From Chryseobacterium tagetis (GTDB taxonomy: Bacteria; Bacteroidota; Bacteroidia; Flavobacteriales; Weeksellaceae), in NCBI RefSeq assembly GCF_016735585.2, contig NZ_JAERSE020000006.1:1-64000 (forward strand): a DNA stretch of 64,000 nucleotides, read 5' to 3'. Below are positions 17,177 to 26,543 of the stretch, piece by piece. The notes beneath the pieces were generated by a model, which had not been told where the DNA came from, searched no databases, and saw nothing but the letters and a program-made list of their open reading frames with translations. Each line of letters opens with the position of its first letter. Position 1 is the stretch's first letter. The position numbers and the translations under genes are program-made.

Positions 17177-18637
17177 ATGTCTATTCATAACAAAATTGTA
17201 GAGACAGCCATCACTTTCGATGACGTGCTTCTAGTTCCTTCTTATTCTGAAGTTTTACCTAATCAGGTTTCATTAAAATCAAGACTTACCGACAAAATTA
17301 CGCTGAATGTTCCTATCGTTTCTGCTGCAATGGATACCGTTACAGAGGCCGATTTGGCAATTGCTTTGGCAAGAGTTGGTGGACTGGGTTTCATTCACAA
17401 AAATATGACGATTGCGGAGCAGGCTGCACAAGTAAACAGAGTAAAGCGTTCTGAAAACGGAATGATCTCTGATCCTGTTACCCTTTCAAAAGATCATACT
17501 TTGGCTCAGGCTAAAGAAACAATGGCTAAATATAAAATCTCTGGTCTTCCTGTAGTAGATGCCGAAAATACATTAATCGGGATTATTACAAACAGAGATG
17601 TAAAATATCAGGAAAACCTTGATATGAAGGTTGAAGAGATCATGACAAAAAATAATCTGATCACTTCTGATAAAAATACAAACCTGGAAAAAGCAAAAGA
17701 AATCCTTCTTAAAAACAGAGTTGAAAAGCTTCCGATTGTAGATGCTAACAACAAATTGGTAGGATTGATTACTATTAAAGATATTGATAATCAATTAGAA
17801 TATCCAAACGCTAACAAAGATCAAAATGGTCGTTTAATCGTTGGTGCCGGAGTTGGAGTTGGAGAAGATACCTTAGATAGAATTGCTGCTTTGGTTCAGG
17901 CTGGTGTAGATATTATCGGTATTGATTCTGCGCATGGTCACTCAAAAGGAGTTTTAGATAAAATTTCAGAAATCAGAAAAGCATATCCGGATTTGGATAT
18001 CGTTGGTGGAAATATCGTAACAGCTGAAGCTGCAGAAGATTTAATCAAAGCTGGAGCAAATGTTCTTAAAGTAGGAGTTGGACCTGGTTCTATCTGTACT
18101 ACAAGAGTTGTTGCAGGTGTTGGAGTTCCTCAGTTATCTGCTATTTATAACGTTTATGAATATGCTAAAACTAAAAATGTTGCAGTAATTGCTGATGGAG
18201 GGATTAAGCTTTCAGGAGATATCGTAAAAGCTATCGCAAGTGGAGCTGGAGCGGTAATGTTAGGATCATTATTAGCAGGAACAGACGAAGCACCAGGTGA
18301 AGAAATCATCTTCCAAGGCAGAAAATTCAAAACGTACCAAGGTATGGGAAGTCTTTCTGCAATGAAGAGAGGAGGTAAAGAAAGATATTTCCAAAGTGAA
18401 GCTAAAAAATTCGTTCCGGAAGGAATTGAAGGTCGAGTTCCTAGTAAAGGAAAACTGGAAGATGTTATTTTCCAATTGACCGGTGGACTTAGAGCCGGAA
18501 TGGGATATTGTGGAGCAAAAGATGTTGAAGCTTTACAAAAAGACACTAAAATGGTAATGATTACAGGCAGCGGATTGAAAGAATCTCATCCTCACGATGT
18601 GATTATTACTCAGGAAGCTCCGAATTATTCTTTGTAG
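17177..18637 (+). CDS. guaB: IMP dehydrogenase
   Basis: 486 aa, typical length. It converts IMP to XMP with NAD+, the committed step to GMP. N-terminal TFDDVLLVP motif, two CBS domains at about 95-205, the catalytic cysteine loop GVGPGSICTTR near 295-305, and the flap and C-terminal motifs (YQGMGSLSAM, GGLRAGMGYCGA). Cytoplasmic TIM barrel. It has its own promoter and terminator. Strong codon use (gene rich in frequent codons) fits a highly expressed housekeeping gene. Confidence 0.97.
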   Translation: MSIHNKIVETAITFDDVLLVPSYSEVLPNQVSLKSRLTDKITLNVPIVSAAMDTVTEADLAIALARVGGLGFIHKNMTIAEQAAQVNRVKRSENGMISDPVTLSKDHTLAQAKETMAKYKISGLPVVDAENTLIGIITNRDVKYQENLDMKVEEIMTKNNLITSDKNTNLEKAKEILLKNRVEKLPIVDANNKLVGLITIKDIDNQLEYPNANKDQNGRLIVGAGVGVGEDTLDRIAALVQAGVDIIGIDSAHGHSKGVLDKISEIRKAYPDLDIVGGNIVTAEAAEDLIKAGANVLKVGVGPGSICTTRVVAGVGVPQLSAIYNVYEYAKTKNVAVIADGGIKLSGDIVKAIASGAGAVMLGSLLAGTDEAPGEEIIFQGRKFKTYQGMGSLSAMKRGGKERYFQSEAKKFVPEGIEGRVPSKGKLEDVIFQLTGGLRAGMGYCGAKDVEALQKDTKMVMITGSGLKESHPHDVIITQEAPNYSL

Positions 18638-18660
18638 TAATACAAACTTTAATATACAAT

Positions 18661-18698
18661 AAAAAAGTTGTTCAGTTTTATCACTGAGCAGCTTTTTT
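18661..18698 (+). terminator. Terminator of guaB
   Basis: Stem AAAAAAGTTGTTCAGT / ACTGAGCAGCTTTTTT with two G-U pairs and a T-run. Confidence 0.88.
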
Positions 18699-18817
18699 AT
18701 TTATGTACTATTTCTTCAGATATTAAGATGTTTTTAGAAAAAAGTACATAAAATATTGAATAGCAAGCAGTGTATAAATATTAATTTGTAAATTGGGGGA
18801 CCTTAAAAATAAAAGAA

Positions 18818-20695
18818 ATGAAGAAAACATTACTTTATGGTTTTGCGTTGTTTTCGTTATCACTAACGGCTCAACAGCAACATAAAATTTGTGGTTTTGA
18901 TGAAGAACTAGCCTTACAGGATAGACAAAATCCTGGAATGCGGCAAGCATTTGAAAAAATTGTTAAAAAAATTAAAGAGGAGAAGGCAAATAATCCTTCT
19001 GTAACATCTGCTAAATTAGTTAATGGTGTTTATGAAATTCCTGTTGTAGTACATGTTATTTATCCTACTGGTGCTGCAGTTGGAACGACTTACAATAAAT
19101 CTGATGCCGATATTCAGGCTTGGATAGAACATGCAAATCAAATGTATGCAGGTACTTATGCTTGGCCTACAAGTGGTGTGCCGGCAGACTTTGGTCAATC
19201 TGCTGTTTTTCCAATCAGATTAGTGCTAGCTAAAAGAACGCCAAACTGTGCATCAACTAATGGTATTGTTAGATATGATGGAGGTGGTTTGAGTGGTTAT
19301 AATGCTTCTGGGATGGCATATCAAACAACTAATGGAGCCAGTAGAACAGCTATTAAAACTTTAGCCCCACATTGGCCAGAGGCTTCCTATTTTAATATTT
19401 ATGTCATCAGTACATTTGATGGTAGTACTTCTCCTAATTCAGGATTGATGGGATTTGCAGCGTTTCCTAATAATCTTGATACAAACTATGAATCTTTCAT
19501 GAAATCTGGAGTTGTTACAAATGCTCATGATACTACGTTCGCTCATGAATTTGGACATGCAATGGGATTGTATCATACTTTCCAAGATGGGAATTATGCT
19601 GCCTCTCCGGGAGATGCGGATTATTGTCCACCAACTACTGGAGTATGCGAAGATGATGATGATGGAGTATGTGACACTGAAAGGGCAGGTAGTGGGTATC
19701 TACTTTGGCCTGTACCAAGCAACTCTGCAATTAATCCATGTACTGGTACTAATTATCAAGGGGTTCAATATAATATGATGAATTACTCTAATTCCGTTGC
19801 TCAAAAATTTACGGTAGGGCAAGGTGAGAGTATAGACAATTATTTTATGATATTTAGAAGCAGCTTAACAACTTCAAAAGCAGCCACACCTTTACCAGCC
19901 ACACCTGCTCCATCAATTGTTCCAATTGCAGCGACTTGTAATCCTACAGGAATAGCCAACCCGGGAAATTTCTTAGCGGGTCCTACTGCTGTTAAATTAG
20001 GTGAAATTAATAATGAATCACCAGGATATTGGCAAGCCCATGCAACTTATTATGTAGACTATACTTTAAATGGTTGTTTGGCTAATGCACATACTTCTTT
20101 AGTTGTAAATCAACAGCAGGCTATAACAGTAGAGTTTTTAAAAGCTACTACCGCAGATCAATCTATTAGAGTTTGGATTGACTATAATAATAACGGAACA
20201 TTTGAAACTTCTGAGCTGGTTGCATCGGGGAATAATGTAGCAGCAGGTGCAGGCGGATTTGGAACTTTCACGGCCAACTTTACTCCTCCATCTACAGCTG
20301 TAATGAATACTCCTCTTCGTATGAGAGTTTTAACTGATATGAATAGTCCTAGTTCTTATTCTCCTTGTGGACAGTTAGGATATGGGCAAGTAGAAGACTA
20401 TTCTGTAACGTTGGTAACAAATTTGGGGACAAGTGAAACTAAGGTAGATAATGATGATTTAGTAATTTACCCGAATCCGGTTGCAAGTGGAGATAAAGTA
20501 TTTATTAAAGCTAAAGATGGAAAGGATCTAAAAGTTTCTATCTTAGACATGTCAGGAAGATTAATTTCTAATCCTTCTGTAATAGGAGAAGGAAAAGATC
20601 TTTACAAAATCAATCAACAGCTTGAAAAAGGGGTGTATATGATCCAGATTTCAAATGGTAAAAACAGTAAATCATCTAAGTTGATTATTAAATAA
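18818..20695 (+). CDS. Secreted M43-type zinc metalloprotease with GEVED and T9SS sorting domains
   Basis: 625 aa, signal peptide about 1-18. Propeptide to about 60, then a catalytic domain with HEFGHAMGLYH near residues 244-254 (metzincin HExxHxxGxxH) and the Met-turn MMNYSNS near 320. A GEVED domain follows (WIDYNNNGTFETSELV near 450; YGQVEDYSV near 530), then a T9SS type A C-terminal domain (about 545-625: IYPNPVASGDKVFIKA, GVYMIQISNG, KLIIK). It is exported by Sec and then the type IX system and probably anchored on or released from the cell surface. It is a paralog of the protein at 22095-23996. Confidence 0.92.
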   Translation: MKKTLLYGFALFSLSLTAQQQHKICGFDEELALQDRQNPGMRQAFEKIVKKIKEEKANNPSVTSAKLVNGVYEIPVVVHVIYPTGAAVGTTYNKSDADIQAWIEHANQMYAGTYAWPTSGVPADFGQSAVFPIRLVLAKRTPNCASTNGIVRYDGGGLSGYNASGMAYQTTNGASRTAIKTLAPHWPEASYFNIYVISTFDGSTSPNSGLMGFAAFPNNLDTNYESFMKSGVVTNAHDTTFAHEFGHAMGLYHTFQDGNYAASPGDADYCPPTTGVCEDDDDGVCDTERAGSGYLLWPVPSNSAINPCTGTNYQGVQYNMMNYSNSVAQKFTVGQGESIDNYFMIFRSSLTTSKAATPLPATPAPSIVPIAATCNPTGIANPGNFLAGPTAVKLGEINNESPGYWQAHATYYVDYTLNGCLANAHTSLVVNQQQAITVEFLKATTADQSIRVWIDYNNNGTFETSELVASGNNVAAGAGGFGTFTANFTPPSTAVMNTPLRMRVLTDMNSPSSYSPCGQLGYGQVEDYSVTLVTNLGTSETKVDNDDLVIYPNPVASGDKVFIKAKDGKDLKVSILDMSGRLISNPSVIGEGKDLYKINQQLEKGVYMIQISNGKNSKSSKLIIK

Positions 20696-20715
20696 TTATA
20701 ACTTAATATAAAACA

Positions 20716-20748
20716 GAAAATGTCTCCAGTTATTGGAGACATTTTTAT
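20716..20748 (+). terminator. Terminator between the metalloprotease and the DUF4407 gene
   Basis: Stem AAATGTCTCCA / TGGAGACATTT with T-runs on both sides, so it could serve the converging DUF4407 gene as well. Confidence 0.85.
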
Positions 20749-20792
20749 TTGAAATGCATTACAATATACTATCTAAGATTAATTAACTAGGG

Positions 20793-21869
20793 TTATTCTT
20801 TTTTTCTAAATTTGTCCTTAAAATCATCAATCCTAAAATCAGTTGCAGCGTTTCCTTTTTCTATTTTTTCTTTAGCATACAATCGGAAATCATTTTCCGT
20901 TTTTTCAAGAAGATGATCATAAGGACCGATATGAGAAATAAGTTTTACCAAGACCGGTGAAATTTCAAGACAGATAAAAAGTCCCATAATAAAACTCGCA
21001 GCTAAACCTATTATTGCCGAATTTTTCCCCAATTCATCCAATGCCTGTAACCTTGCGGCAAAACCATTAAATTTATCTTCAAAGGTCTCAGTAGATTTTC
21101 TTTCAGTTTCAAGATTGGTATAAACTTTTGAAATTTCCTTGTCAAGATATTCCAACCTCGGAGCCACCTGTTTTTGATAATTTTCCAAATCTTGTTTTCT
21201 TTGTTCTTTTAATTCCTGTTTACGTTTTGCATTACTTCCAAAACCTACTTTTCCACTGGTAAGACCTGTTTTGGTGCCGAGTATTTCTTTTTCAAGCTCT
21301 ACAGAAGCAGAATCATAAGATTTTTGGTATTGGACAATCTTTTCAGAGATTTGTTTTTTCTCAGTTTCAAAAGGTCCGCTTTGTTGCAGAATACGTCCGT
21401 TCATTTCTCCCTGAAGCTGTTTCTTATTTCTTTGAATAATGGTATTCAGTTGTTTATTGACCTCTTTTTCAAAAATTTTAAGCTCTAATGGTTTCGAAAT
21501 GATAATCCCTAAAAAAGTTGCCAGTACAAGACGCGGAATTGCCATTAAGATTTGATTCCACCATGTTCCTGTTTTCTTTATAGATGAAACAATGTAACGG
21601 TCTAAATTAAAGATCATTAAGCCCCATAAAATTCCAAATCCGATGGCTGTCCAGATATTGTCAAATACAGTAAACATTGCATAGCCAGCTGATAATGTCG
21701 CAAAAACTGCCGTAAAAAGGACAATTCCACCAATTCCAGCAAACTTATTCCATTCGCTGGGTGTTTTTCTTAAAATATGAATGTTTCCTCCAGAGCAGAC
21801 CATAAGGAATTTTTGAAACCAATTAATCTTATAATCAGTTTGATTTATAATTGATTGTGTTTTTTTCAT
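20793..21869 (-). CDS. DUF4407 membrane protein
   Basis: 358 aa from the ATG at 21869. The longer frame begins at a TTG (21887) that is part of a -7 box, so it is rejected. Two transmembrane helices lie at about 40-85 (FAGIGGIVLFTAVFATLSAGYA; next TAIGFGILWGLMIFNLDRYIV), a third at about 105-125, then a long coiled-coil region rich in E, K and Q (about 140-280), and a fourth helix near 290-310 (GLAASFIMGLFICLEI). This is the DUF4407 pattern. Function unknown; a membrane-anchored coiled-coil scaffold is suggested by shape only. It lies between two T9SS proteases, perhaps by chance. Confidence 0.85.
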   Translation of the reverse strand: MKKTQSIINQTDYKINWFQKFLMVCSGGNIHILRKTPSEWNKFAGIGGIVLFTAVFATLSAGYAMFTVFDNIWTAIGFGILWGLMIFNLDRYIVSSIKKTGTWWNQILMAIPRLVLATFLGIIISKPLELKIFEKEVNKQLNTIIQRNKKQLQGEMNGRILQQSGPFETEKKQISEKIVQYQKSYDSASVELEKEILGTKTGLTSGKVGFGSNAKRKQELKEQRKQDLENYQKQVAPRLEYLDKEISKVYTNLETERKSTETFEDKFNGFAARLQALDELGKNSAIIGLAASFIMGLFICLEISPVLVKLISHIGPYDHLLEKTENDFRLYAKEKIEKGNAATDFRIDDFKDKFRKKE

Positions 21870-21884
21870 AGTTGAAAATTTATA

Positions 21885-21892
21885 CAAAAGTA
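21885..21892 (-). promoter_or_regulatory. -7 box of the DUF4407 gene
   Basis: TACTTTTG on the minus strand fits TAnnTTTG, 15 nt upstream of the ATG at 21869. A TTG lies 16 nt further upstream (21911-21909). Confidence 0.5.
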
Positions 21893-22059
21893 ATACTAAA
21901 AATCATACCAATGTTAAAGATAGTATTATGTTTTACCAAGTATGTGTTTAATATTATTTATTCTCTTATTTATCAGCGGATTAAATTTCAATTTAAGGAT
22001 ATGTTAAGGATTTGTGAAATTTAACTTAAAATTATACAGAAGGATTTAAAAATTAATGA

Positions 22060-22067
22060 TAGTTTTG
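22060..22067 (+). promoter_or_regulatory. -7 box of the second metalloprotease gene
   Basis: TAGTTTTG fits TAnnTTTG and lies between an in-frame ATG at 22056 and the ATG at 22095, which argues for the latter as the true start. No clear -33 box was found. Confidence 0.5.
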
Positions 22068-22094
22068 CCGAAAATATTACTTAAGTATTATAAT

Positions 22095-23996
22095 ATGAAG
22101 AAAATAAGTGTAATTTTTGCGTTAATATCCTTTATTAATGCATTTTCTCAAAACACATCAAGGTATTGTGGTTTTGACGAAGTAATGAGGAAAATGAATT
22201 CCAAATATCCAAATTTGGAAAAGAACAGGGAAGAAGCAGATGCTAAATTTGCAGGTTTAAATGTCCAATCCTATTTGAATAGAGTAGGGGCAAATACTTC
22301 ATGGAATGGGCTTTATACAGGTCAGGTATATGAAATTCCTGTTGTAGTACACGTTATTGAATCAAATGCTGCAGCAAATTCAAATTTACACCTTACAGAT
22401 CAGGAAATTATAGACTGGATTGGTAGAGCTAACAGCATGTATGCTACAACATTCGGAAATGGGTTTTATGCTGAAGGTTCAGGGCCTACAGGAGGAGCTG
22501 TAATTCCTTTTAAGCTTGTATTAGCGAAAAGATCTCCAACCTGTACACCTACAACCGGAATTGTAAGATATAACGGAAGTACATTGACTGGTTATGATTC
22601 GTATGGAGTTGCAATGCAAAGTTCTAACGGAGCAGATGATTATTTAATTAAAACTCAGATTGCACCACATTGGCCGGAAAACTCTTATTTTAACATCTAT
22701 GTAGTAATTGGATTTGATGGGCAGCAACAATTGTCTTATGGATTGATGGGCTATGCCAACTTTCCTGACTCATACGACTTTGATTATGAAAGTTTCATGA
22801 AAGTAGCTACGATTAAAAACCAAAACGACACAACACTTACTCATGAATTAGGACACGCATTTGGATTATACCATACATTCCAAGGAGTTTCATATACTAG
22901 CCAGACTACGTGCCCAACAAATACTAACTGTGCTACAGATGGAGATCGTGTTTGTGATACTTCACCTTCAAGAAGTATGTATGGAGTAGCTGTTCCAAGT
23001 AATACAAGCATTGATCCTTGTACCGGTGTGAATTTTGACGGAACGCAATACAACATTATGAATTATACGAATGTTGAAAGAAAATTCACTGACGGACAAA
23101 GAGACAGAGCAGTATTGATGATGATGGAATATAGAAAAAATCTGCTTAACTCATTAGGAGCAACAGATCCTTCAGTTACAGTGACCTCTCCTGTGAGTGT
23201 AATTGCTGCACAATGTAATCCGGCAGGAACGCTTCACCCGACAAACAATAATTTTGCGATTGGGCCTTACAGAGTTGTTATGGGATCTATTAATAGTATT
23301 AGCGGTGGTTACGATTCTGACGAAGTGTCACCGGTTTATTATGTTGATTATGCTAATGCAACATGTATCAGACCATCTTATTTTACGGATATTTCTACGT
23401 CAACGAGTACTCCGCTTAAAATAAGCTATATGAATGGATTTAGCCAAGCAAATAAATTCAGAACAAAAGTTTGGATAGATTATAATAATAACGGGACTTT
23501 TGAAACAACTGAATTAGTTGTTAATAATGTTTCTACAAACCCTGTGAGTGCATCAACTTCAGTTACTCTTACTAATAATATTACGGCTCCTGCTTCAGCA
23601 GTAAAAAATACTTATTTAAGAATGAGAGTTGCTGTAGATGCTGCTACCTATGACTGGACTGATCTACCTGATTTTGGAGCATGTGCACAATTACAATATG
23701 GCCAGATGGAAGATTATGCTGTAAGAGTATTGGATGTTTTAGGAACTTCTGAAGTAAAAGATAATGCTGATACTAAAATTGTATATGTGAAAACTGAAAA
23801 TAAATTAAAGCTTGTTGGAAGCAGAAACGAAATTTTTGGAGACTATCAGCTTTTTGATATGAGTGGAAAACTGATTCAGAGAGGAAATTCGAAGACTAAC
23901 GAAATTCAGATTAGTCAGGAACTTCCAAAAGGAGCTTATATTGTTAATTATTCTAATAATGACAAAGGAGGCTCAAAAAAGTTTATCAATAACTAA
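22095..23996 (+). CDS. Second M43-type T9SS metalloprotease
   Basis: 633 aa from the ATG at 22095, which starts a clean signal peptide (MKKISVIFALIS..., cut before QNTSRYC). Same layout as the protein at 18818-20695: FDEV start of the mature part, EIPVVVHVI, active site HELGHAFGLYH near 262, Met-turn IMNYTNV, GEVED domain (WIDYNNNGTFETTELV; YGQMEDYAV), then a T9SS type A domain (YQLFDMSGKLIQRG, LPKGAYIVNY). Clearly a paralog, diverged moderately. Probably a surface or secreted protease; substrates unknown. Confidence 0.92.
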   Translation: MKKISVIFALISFINAFSQNTSRYCGFDEVMRKMNSKYPNLEKNREEADAKFAGLNVQSYLNRVGANTSWNGLYTGQVYEIPVVVHVIESNAAANSNLHLTDQEIIDWIGRANSMYATTFGNGFYAEGSGPTGGAVIPFKLVLAKRSPTCTPTTGIVRYNGSTLTGYDSYGVAMQSSNGADDYLIKTQIAPHWPENSYFNIYVVIGFDGQQQLSYGLMGYANFPDSYDFDYESFMKVATIKNQNDTTLTHELGHAFGLYHTFQGVSYTSQTTCPTNTNCATDGDRVCDTSPSRSMYGVAVPSNTSIDPCTGVNFDGTQYNIMNYTNVERKFTDGQRDRAVLMMMEYRKNLLNSLGATDPSVTVTSPVSVIAAQCNPAGTLHPTNNNFAIGPYRVVMGSINSISGGYDSDEVSPVYYVDYANATCIRPSYFTDISTSTSTPLKISYMNGFSQANKFRTKVWIDYNNNGTFETTELVVNNVSTNPVSASTSVTLTNNITAPASAVKNTYLRMRVAVDAATYDWTDLPDFGACAQLQYGQMEDYAVRVLDVLGTSEVKDNADTKIVYVKTENKLKLVGSRNEIFGDYQLFDMSGKLIQRGNSKTNEIQISQELPKGAYIVNYSNNDKGGSKKFINN

Positions 23997-24006
23997 TTTA
24001 AAATAT

Positions 24007-24039
24007 AAAAGAAGCTCTGAATAAGAGCTTCTTTTTTTA
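24007..24039 (+). terminator. Terminator of the second metalloprotease gene
   Basis: Stem AAAAGAAGCTCT / AGAGCTTCTTTT and a T-run, 10 nt behind the stop codon. The next ATG follows only 7 nt later. Confidence 0.87.
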
Positions 24040-24046
24040 TATAGAA

Positions 24047-24511
24047 ATGAAAAGAATTATTTATTTACTGATGTATTGCTTAGTATTGGTAAACTGCCAG
24101 TCTCAAAATAAGAACCTGAATCTAGATAAGAAAAATATAGAGCAAAGTTCCGATCCTAAAAAATATCTTCTTGGGAACTGGGTGCTTATTGAACGAAATT
24201 ACTGGGACGGAAATATCAAAAAATCTTATCCTCTTCATGACTGTGAAAAGAAATACTCTCTGAGTTTTGTAAAAGAAAATGCTGATTTTTTTCTAACTAA
24301 AAACTACGTGGATGGTAAAAATTGTGATGTTAAAAGTAATTCAGGTAAAATTTCTGTTTCAATAAATGAAGGTTTTTTCTCTTATCTTGATCTTGATTTA
24401 AAAAGAAAGGAATCTTATAAAATGATCTCTGAAAGTAAGCTTTCTCTTATTTACAACGAAATTTTGGAGGGTAAAGTCAGAGAGATCGAAGATGTGTATG
24501 AACGATTTTAA
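24047..24511 (+). CDS. Lipocalin-like lipoprotein
   Basis: 154 aa with a lipoprotein signal (LVLVNC, Cys17). The segment LLGNWVLIERNYWDG (near residue 44) has the G-x-W opening of small lipocalin-like domains common in flavobacteria; the rest is beta-rich. Envelope location; ligand unknown. It starts right behind a terminator, so a weak local promoter must exist or expression depends on read-through. Confidence 0.68.
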   Translation: MKRIIYLLMYCLVLVNCQSQNKNLNLDKKNIEQSSDPKKYLLGNWVLIERNYWDGNIKKSYPLHDCEKKYSLSFVKENADFFLTKNYVDGKNCDVKSNSGKISVSINEGFFSYLDLDLKRKESYKMISESKLSLIYNEILEGKVREIEDVYERF

Positions 24512-24579
24512 AAAGTAAATGAAAATCAATTTATAAAAATAGTCTTATCTTTAAATAACCAATCCATAAAAAAGTAGTT

Positions 24580-24990
24580 ATGAAAAATACAATAGGGCTT
24601 TCATTAATATGTATAGCATTTGTTTTGACTTCATGTAAAAATGAGAAGACGATTGATGAAGAACTGAAAGAAGTAGCAGCAAATATGAATAAACTTACCC
24701 CGCAAACTCTCAACGATGGGGTTCGTCTTGACAGTGTTTCAGCTTTGCCTAATAAGGTTTTTAAATATCATTATACTTTAACAGACGATGTCAAAGAAAG
24801 TGTAACTCCTGAAGAAATTGAAACATTTAAAAGCCAGGCAAAAGAAGAAGCAGTCAGAGCGGTGAAAACTTCTGCAGACATGGAAGAGTTCAGAAATAAT
24901 GATGTGACTTTACACTATTCTTATTCTGATAAAAATGGAAAACCAACAGCAGATTTTACCATTACTCCTGCAGAATATAAAACCAAATAA
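24580..24990 (+). CDS. Small lipoprotein
   Basis: 136 aa, lipoprotein signal VLTSC (Cys19). The mature part opens with KNEKTIDEELKEVAANMN and ends in beta strands (VTLHYSYSDKNGKPTADFTI). It is not a family I can name with certainty. Converges with ruvC, leaving 3 nt between the stop codons. Confidence 0.72.
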   Translation: MKNTIGLSLICIAFVLTSCKNEKTIDEELKEVAANMNKLTPQTLNDGVRLDSVSALPNKVFKYHYTLTDDVKESVTPEEIETFKSQAKEEAVRAVKTSADMEEFRNNDVTLHYSYSDKNGKPTADFTITPAEYKTK

Positions 24991-24993
24991 TAT

Positions 24994-25551
24994 TTATTTC
25001 AGACGATCCGGATTTTGCTTTAAAAAACTTTCCCACCCTGTATAAGATTTAGTATCTGTAATGGTGCCGGAATTAAAATGATGACATACCGCGACTGCTA
25101 AACCATCAGAAGCATCAAGATATTTGGTAGGGAATTCCTTTAATTTCAGAAGATTCTGAAGCATTCCTGCAACCTGCTCTTTGCTGGCATTTCCGTTTCC
25201 GGTAATTGCCATTTTTATTTTTTTCGGTGAGTATTCAGTAATGGGAATATTTCTGTAGAGACTTGCTGCCATCGCAACACCTTGAGCGCGCCCCAATTTT
25301 AACATACTCTGAACATTCTTTCCATAAAATGGAGCCTCTAAAGCGACCTCATCGGGATGAAATTCATCGATAAGAGCCAGTGTTTTCTCAAAAATATATT
25401 TAAGCTTTGTTTCGTGATTCGGGTATTTCTTTAAAAGTAATTCGTGAATAGAAACCATTTCCATTTTTCCTTTCTTTACCGAAATTAATCCGAATCCCAT
25501 AACCGTTGTTCCGGGGTCAATGCCTAATATTATTTTCTCTGCTGAAATCAT
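24994..25551 (-). CDS. ruvC: Crossover junction endodeoxyribonuclease RuvC
   Basis: 185 aa. It resolves Holliday junctions with RuvAB. Catalytic acidic residues of the RNase H fold are visible: Asp in GIDPGTTVMGFG near 11, Glu in ALEAPFYGKN near 72, and the Asp pair in YLDASDGLAVAV near 143-147. LGRAQGVAMA is the usual central motif. Length matches the family. ruvA and ruvB are not in the window. Confidence 0.96.
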   Translation of the reverse strand: MISAEKIILGIDPGTTVMGFGLISVKKGKMEMVSIHELLLKKYPNHETKLKYIFEKTLALIDEFHPDEVALEAPFYGKNVQSMLKLGRAQGVAMAASLYRNIPITEYSPKKIKMAITGNGNASKEQVAGMLQNLLKLKEFPTKYLDASDGLAVAVCHHFNSGTITDTKSYTGWESFLKQNPDRLK

Positions 25552-25600
25552 TGCTTCAAAGATACTGCTTTATTCAGGGAGTTGAAAAATGGATTAAAGA

Positions 25601-26128
25601 TTATTTTCCGGAAAGCATTTTCTCTGCAATCTGAACCCATTTTCCATCGTGACGGAGTAATACTATTTTATCAACTAGGAATTTAGTTTTATAGATTTTG
25701 TGTTGATAGACTTCCCATGCTTTCAGAAAATTATCATAAGTAAGGTCTCTGTATCCAACAGTTACATGAGGGTTGAATGTATAATTTTTAAAACTAAATT
25801 TTTCTTTTACGTTTAGCTGGAGCTGTTTTAAATTTTCATTTTCTTCAGGCTGTACAAACAAAACAGGATTTTTGGGATTGGGAAAACTTCCAAAACCGTT
25901 CAGTATGATTTCAAACGGACTCATGTCTGTATTGATTTTTTGAAATGCATCAAGAATATCACTTTCAAGCTCAAACTCTCTGTCGAATGGGGGAAATAAA
26001 GTTATATGCGCTTCATTTTTTAATGCTTTGGTGTTAGCAAAATTTGTGGCCAGATCCTGTTTAAAAACATTAATTTCTTCAATAATGTTCTGAGGAGGAT
26101 ATATAGCGATGAAGTACATTTTTTTCAT
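25601..26128 (-). CDS. 2'-5' RNA ligase/phosphodiesterase superfamily protein
   Basis: 175 aa with the two HxT motifs of the 2H phosphoesterase superfamily: HITLFPPF near 42 and HVTVGYRD near 121. Members ligate or open 2',5' bonds or cyclic phosphates in RNA; the cellular substrate here is unknown. Cytoplasmic. It lies 49 nt upstream of ruvC and shares an 88-nt divergent intergenic region with the PadR gene. Confidence 0.88.
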   Translation of the reverse strand: MKKMYFIAIYPPQNIIEEINVFKQDLATNFANTKALKNEAHITLFPPFDREFELESDILDAFQKINTDMSPFEIILNGFGSFPNPKNPVLFVQPEENENLKQLQLNVKEKFSFKNYTFNPHVTVGYRDLTYDNFLKAWEVYQHKIYKTKFLVDKIVLLRHDGKWVQIAEKMLSGK

Positions 26129-26167
26129 ATTTCAAAGGTAATATTTATTTAAAGTAAAAAATAGTTT

Positions 26168-26196
26168 TATACATAAGAAAATTATGCATAGATTTG
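26168..26196 (+). promoter_or_regulatory. Promoter and putative operator of the PadR operon
   Basis: A -7 box TAGATTTG is at 26189-26196, 20 nt before the ATG. Overlapping its first bases is an imperfect inverted repeat TATACATAA GAAAA TTATGCATA (26168-26190, one mismatch in 9-bp arms). A PadR protein bound here would block the promoter, so it is a good autoregulation site; this is inference. Confidence 0.55.
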
Positions 26197-26216
26197 TAAG
26201 GTATTAAATCTACGGG

Positions 26217-26543
26217 ATGATGAAAAAAAACAGTCTCTATAAAGGAACACTTCAGAATATTATTCTGAAACTGCTTTCAAAGGAAGTGAAAATGTATGGC
26301 TATCAAATCACGCAACGTGCAAAAGAACTTACAGAAGGCGAATTGGAAATGACGGAAGGTGCATTGTATCCTCTTTTGCACAAGCTGGAAGCAGACGGTA
26401 TTATTACCTCTGAAGTACAGGAAATAAACGGAAGAAACAGGAAATATTACCTGCTTACTGATCATGGGAAAAAGCAACAGGCGATGCAGGAAGATGAAAT
26501 GAAAAGCTATTTGTTTAATCTTAAAACTATATTTGATATATGA
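26217..26543 (+). CDS. PadR-family transcriptional regulator
   Basis: 108 aa winged helix-turn-helix protein. ILKLLSKEVKMYGYQITQ and MTEGALYPLLHKLEADG are the PadR DNA-binding signatures, followed by the wing (NGRNRKYYLLTDHGKKQ). It has no long C-terminal domain (PadR-s2 type). The next gene overlaps by 4 nt (ATGA), so it is translated with three membrane proteins that carry a HAAS/DUF1700-like N-terminus, the usual partner of this PadR type. Confidence 0.93.
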   Translation: MMKKNSLYKGTLQNIILKLLSKEVKMYGYQITQRAKELTEGELEMTEGALYPLLHKLEADGIITSEVQEINGRNRKYYLLTDHGKKQQAMQEDEMKSYLFNLKTIFDI

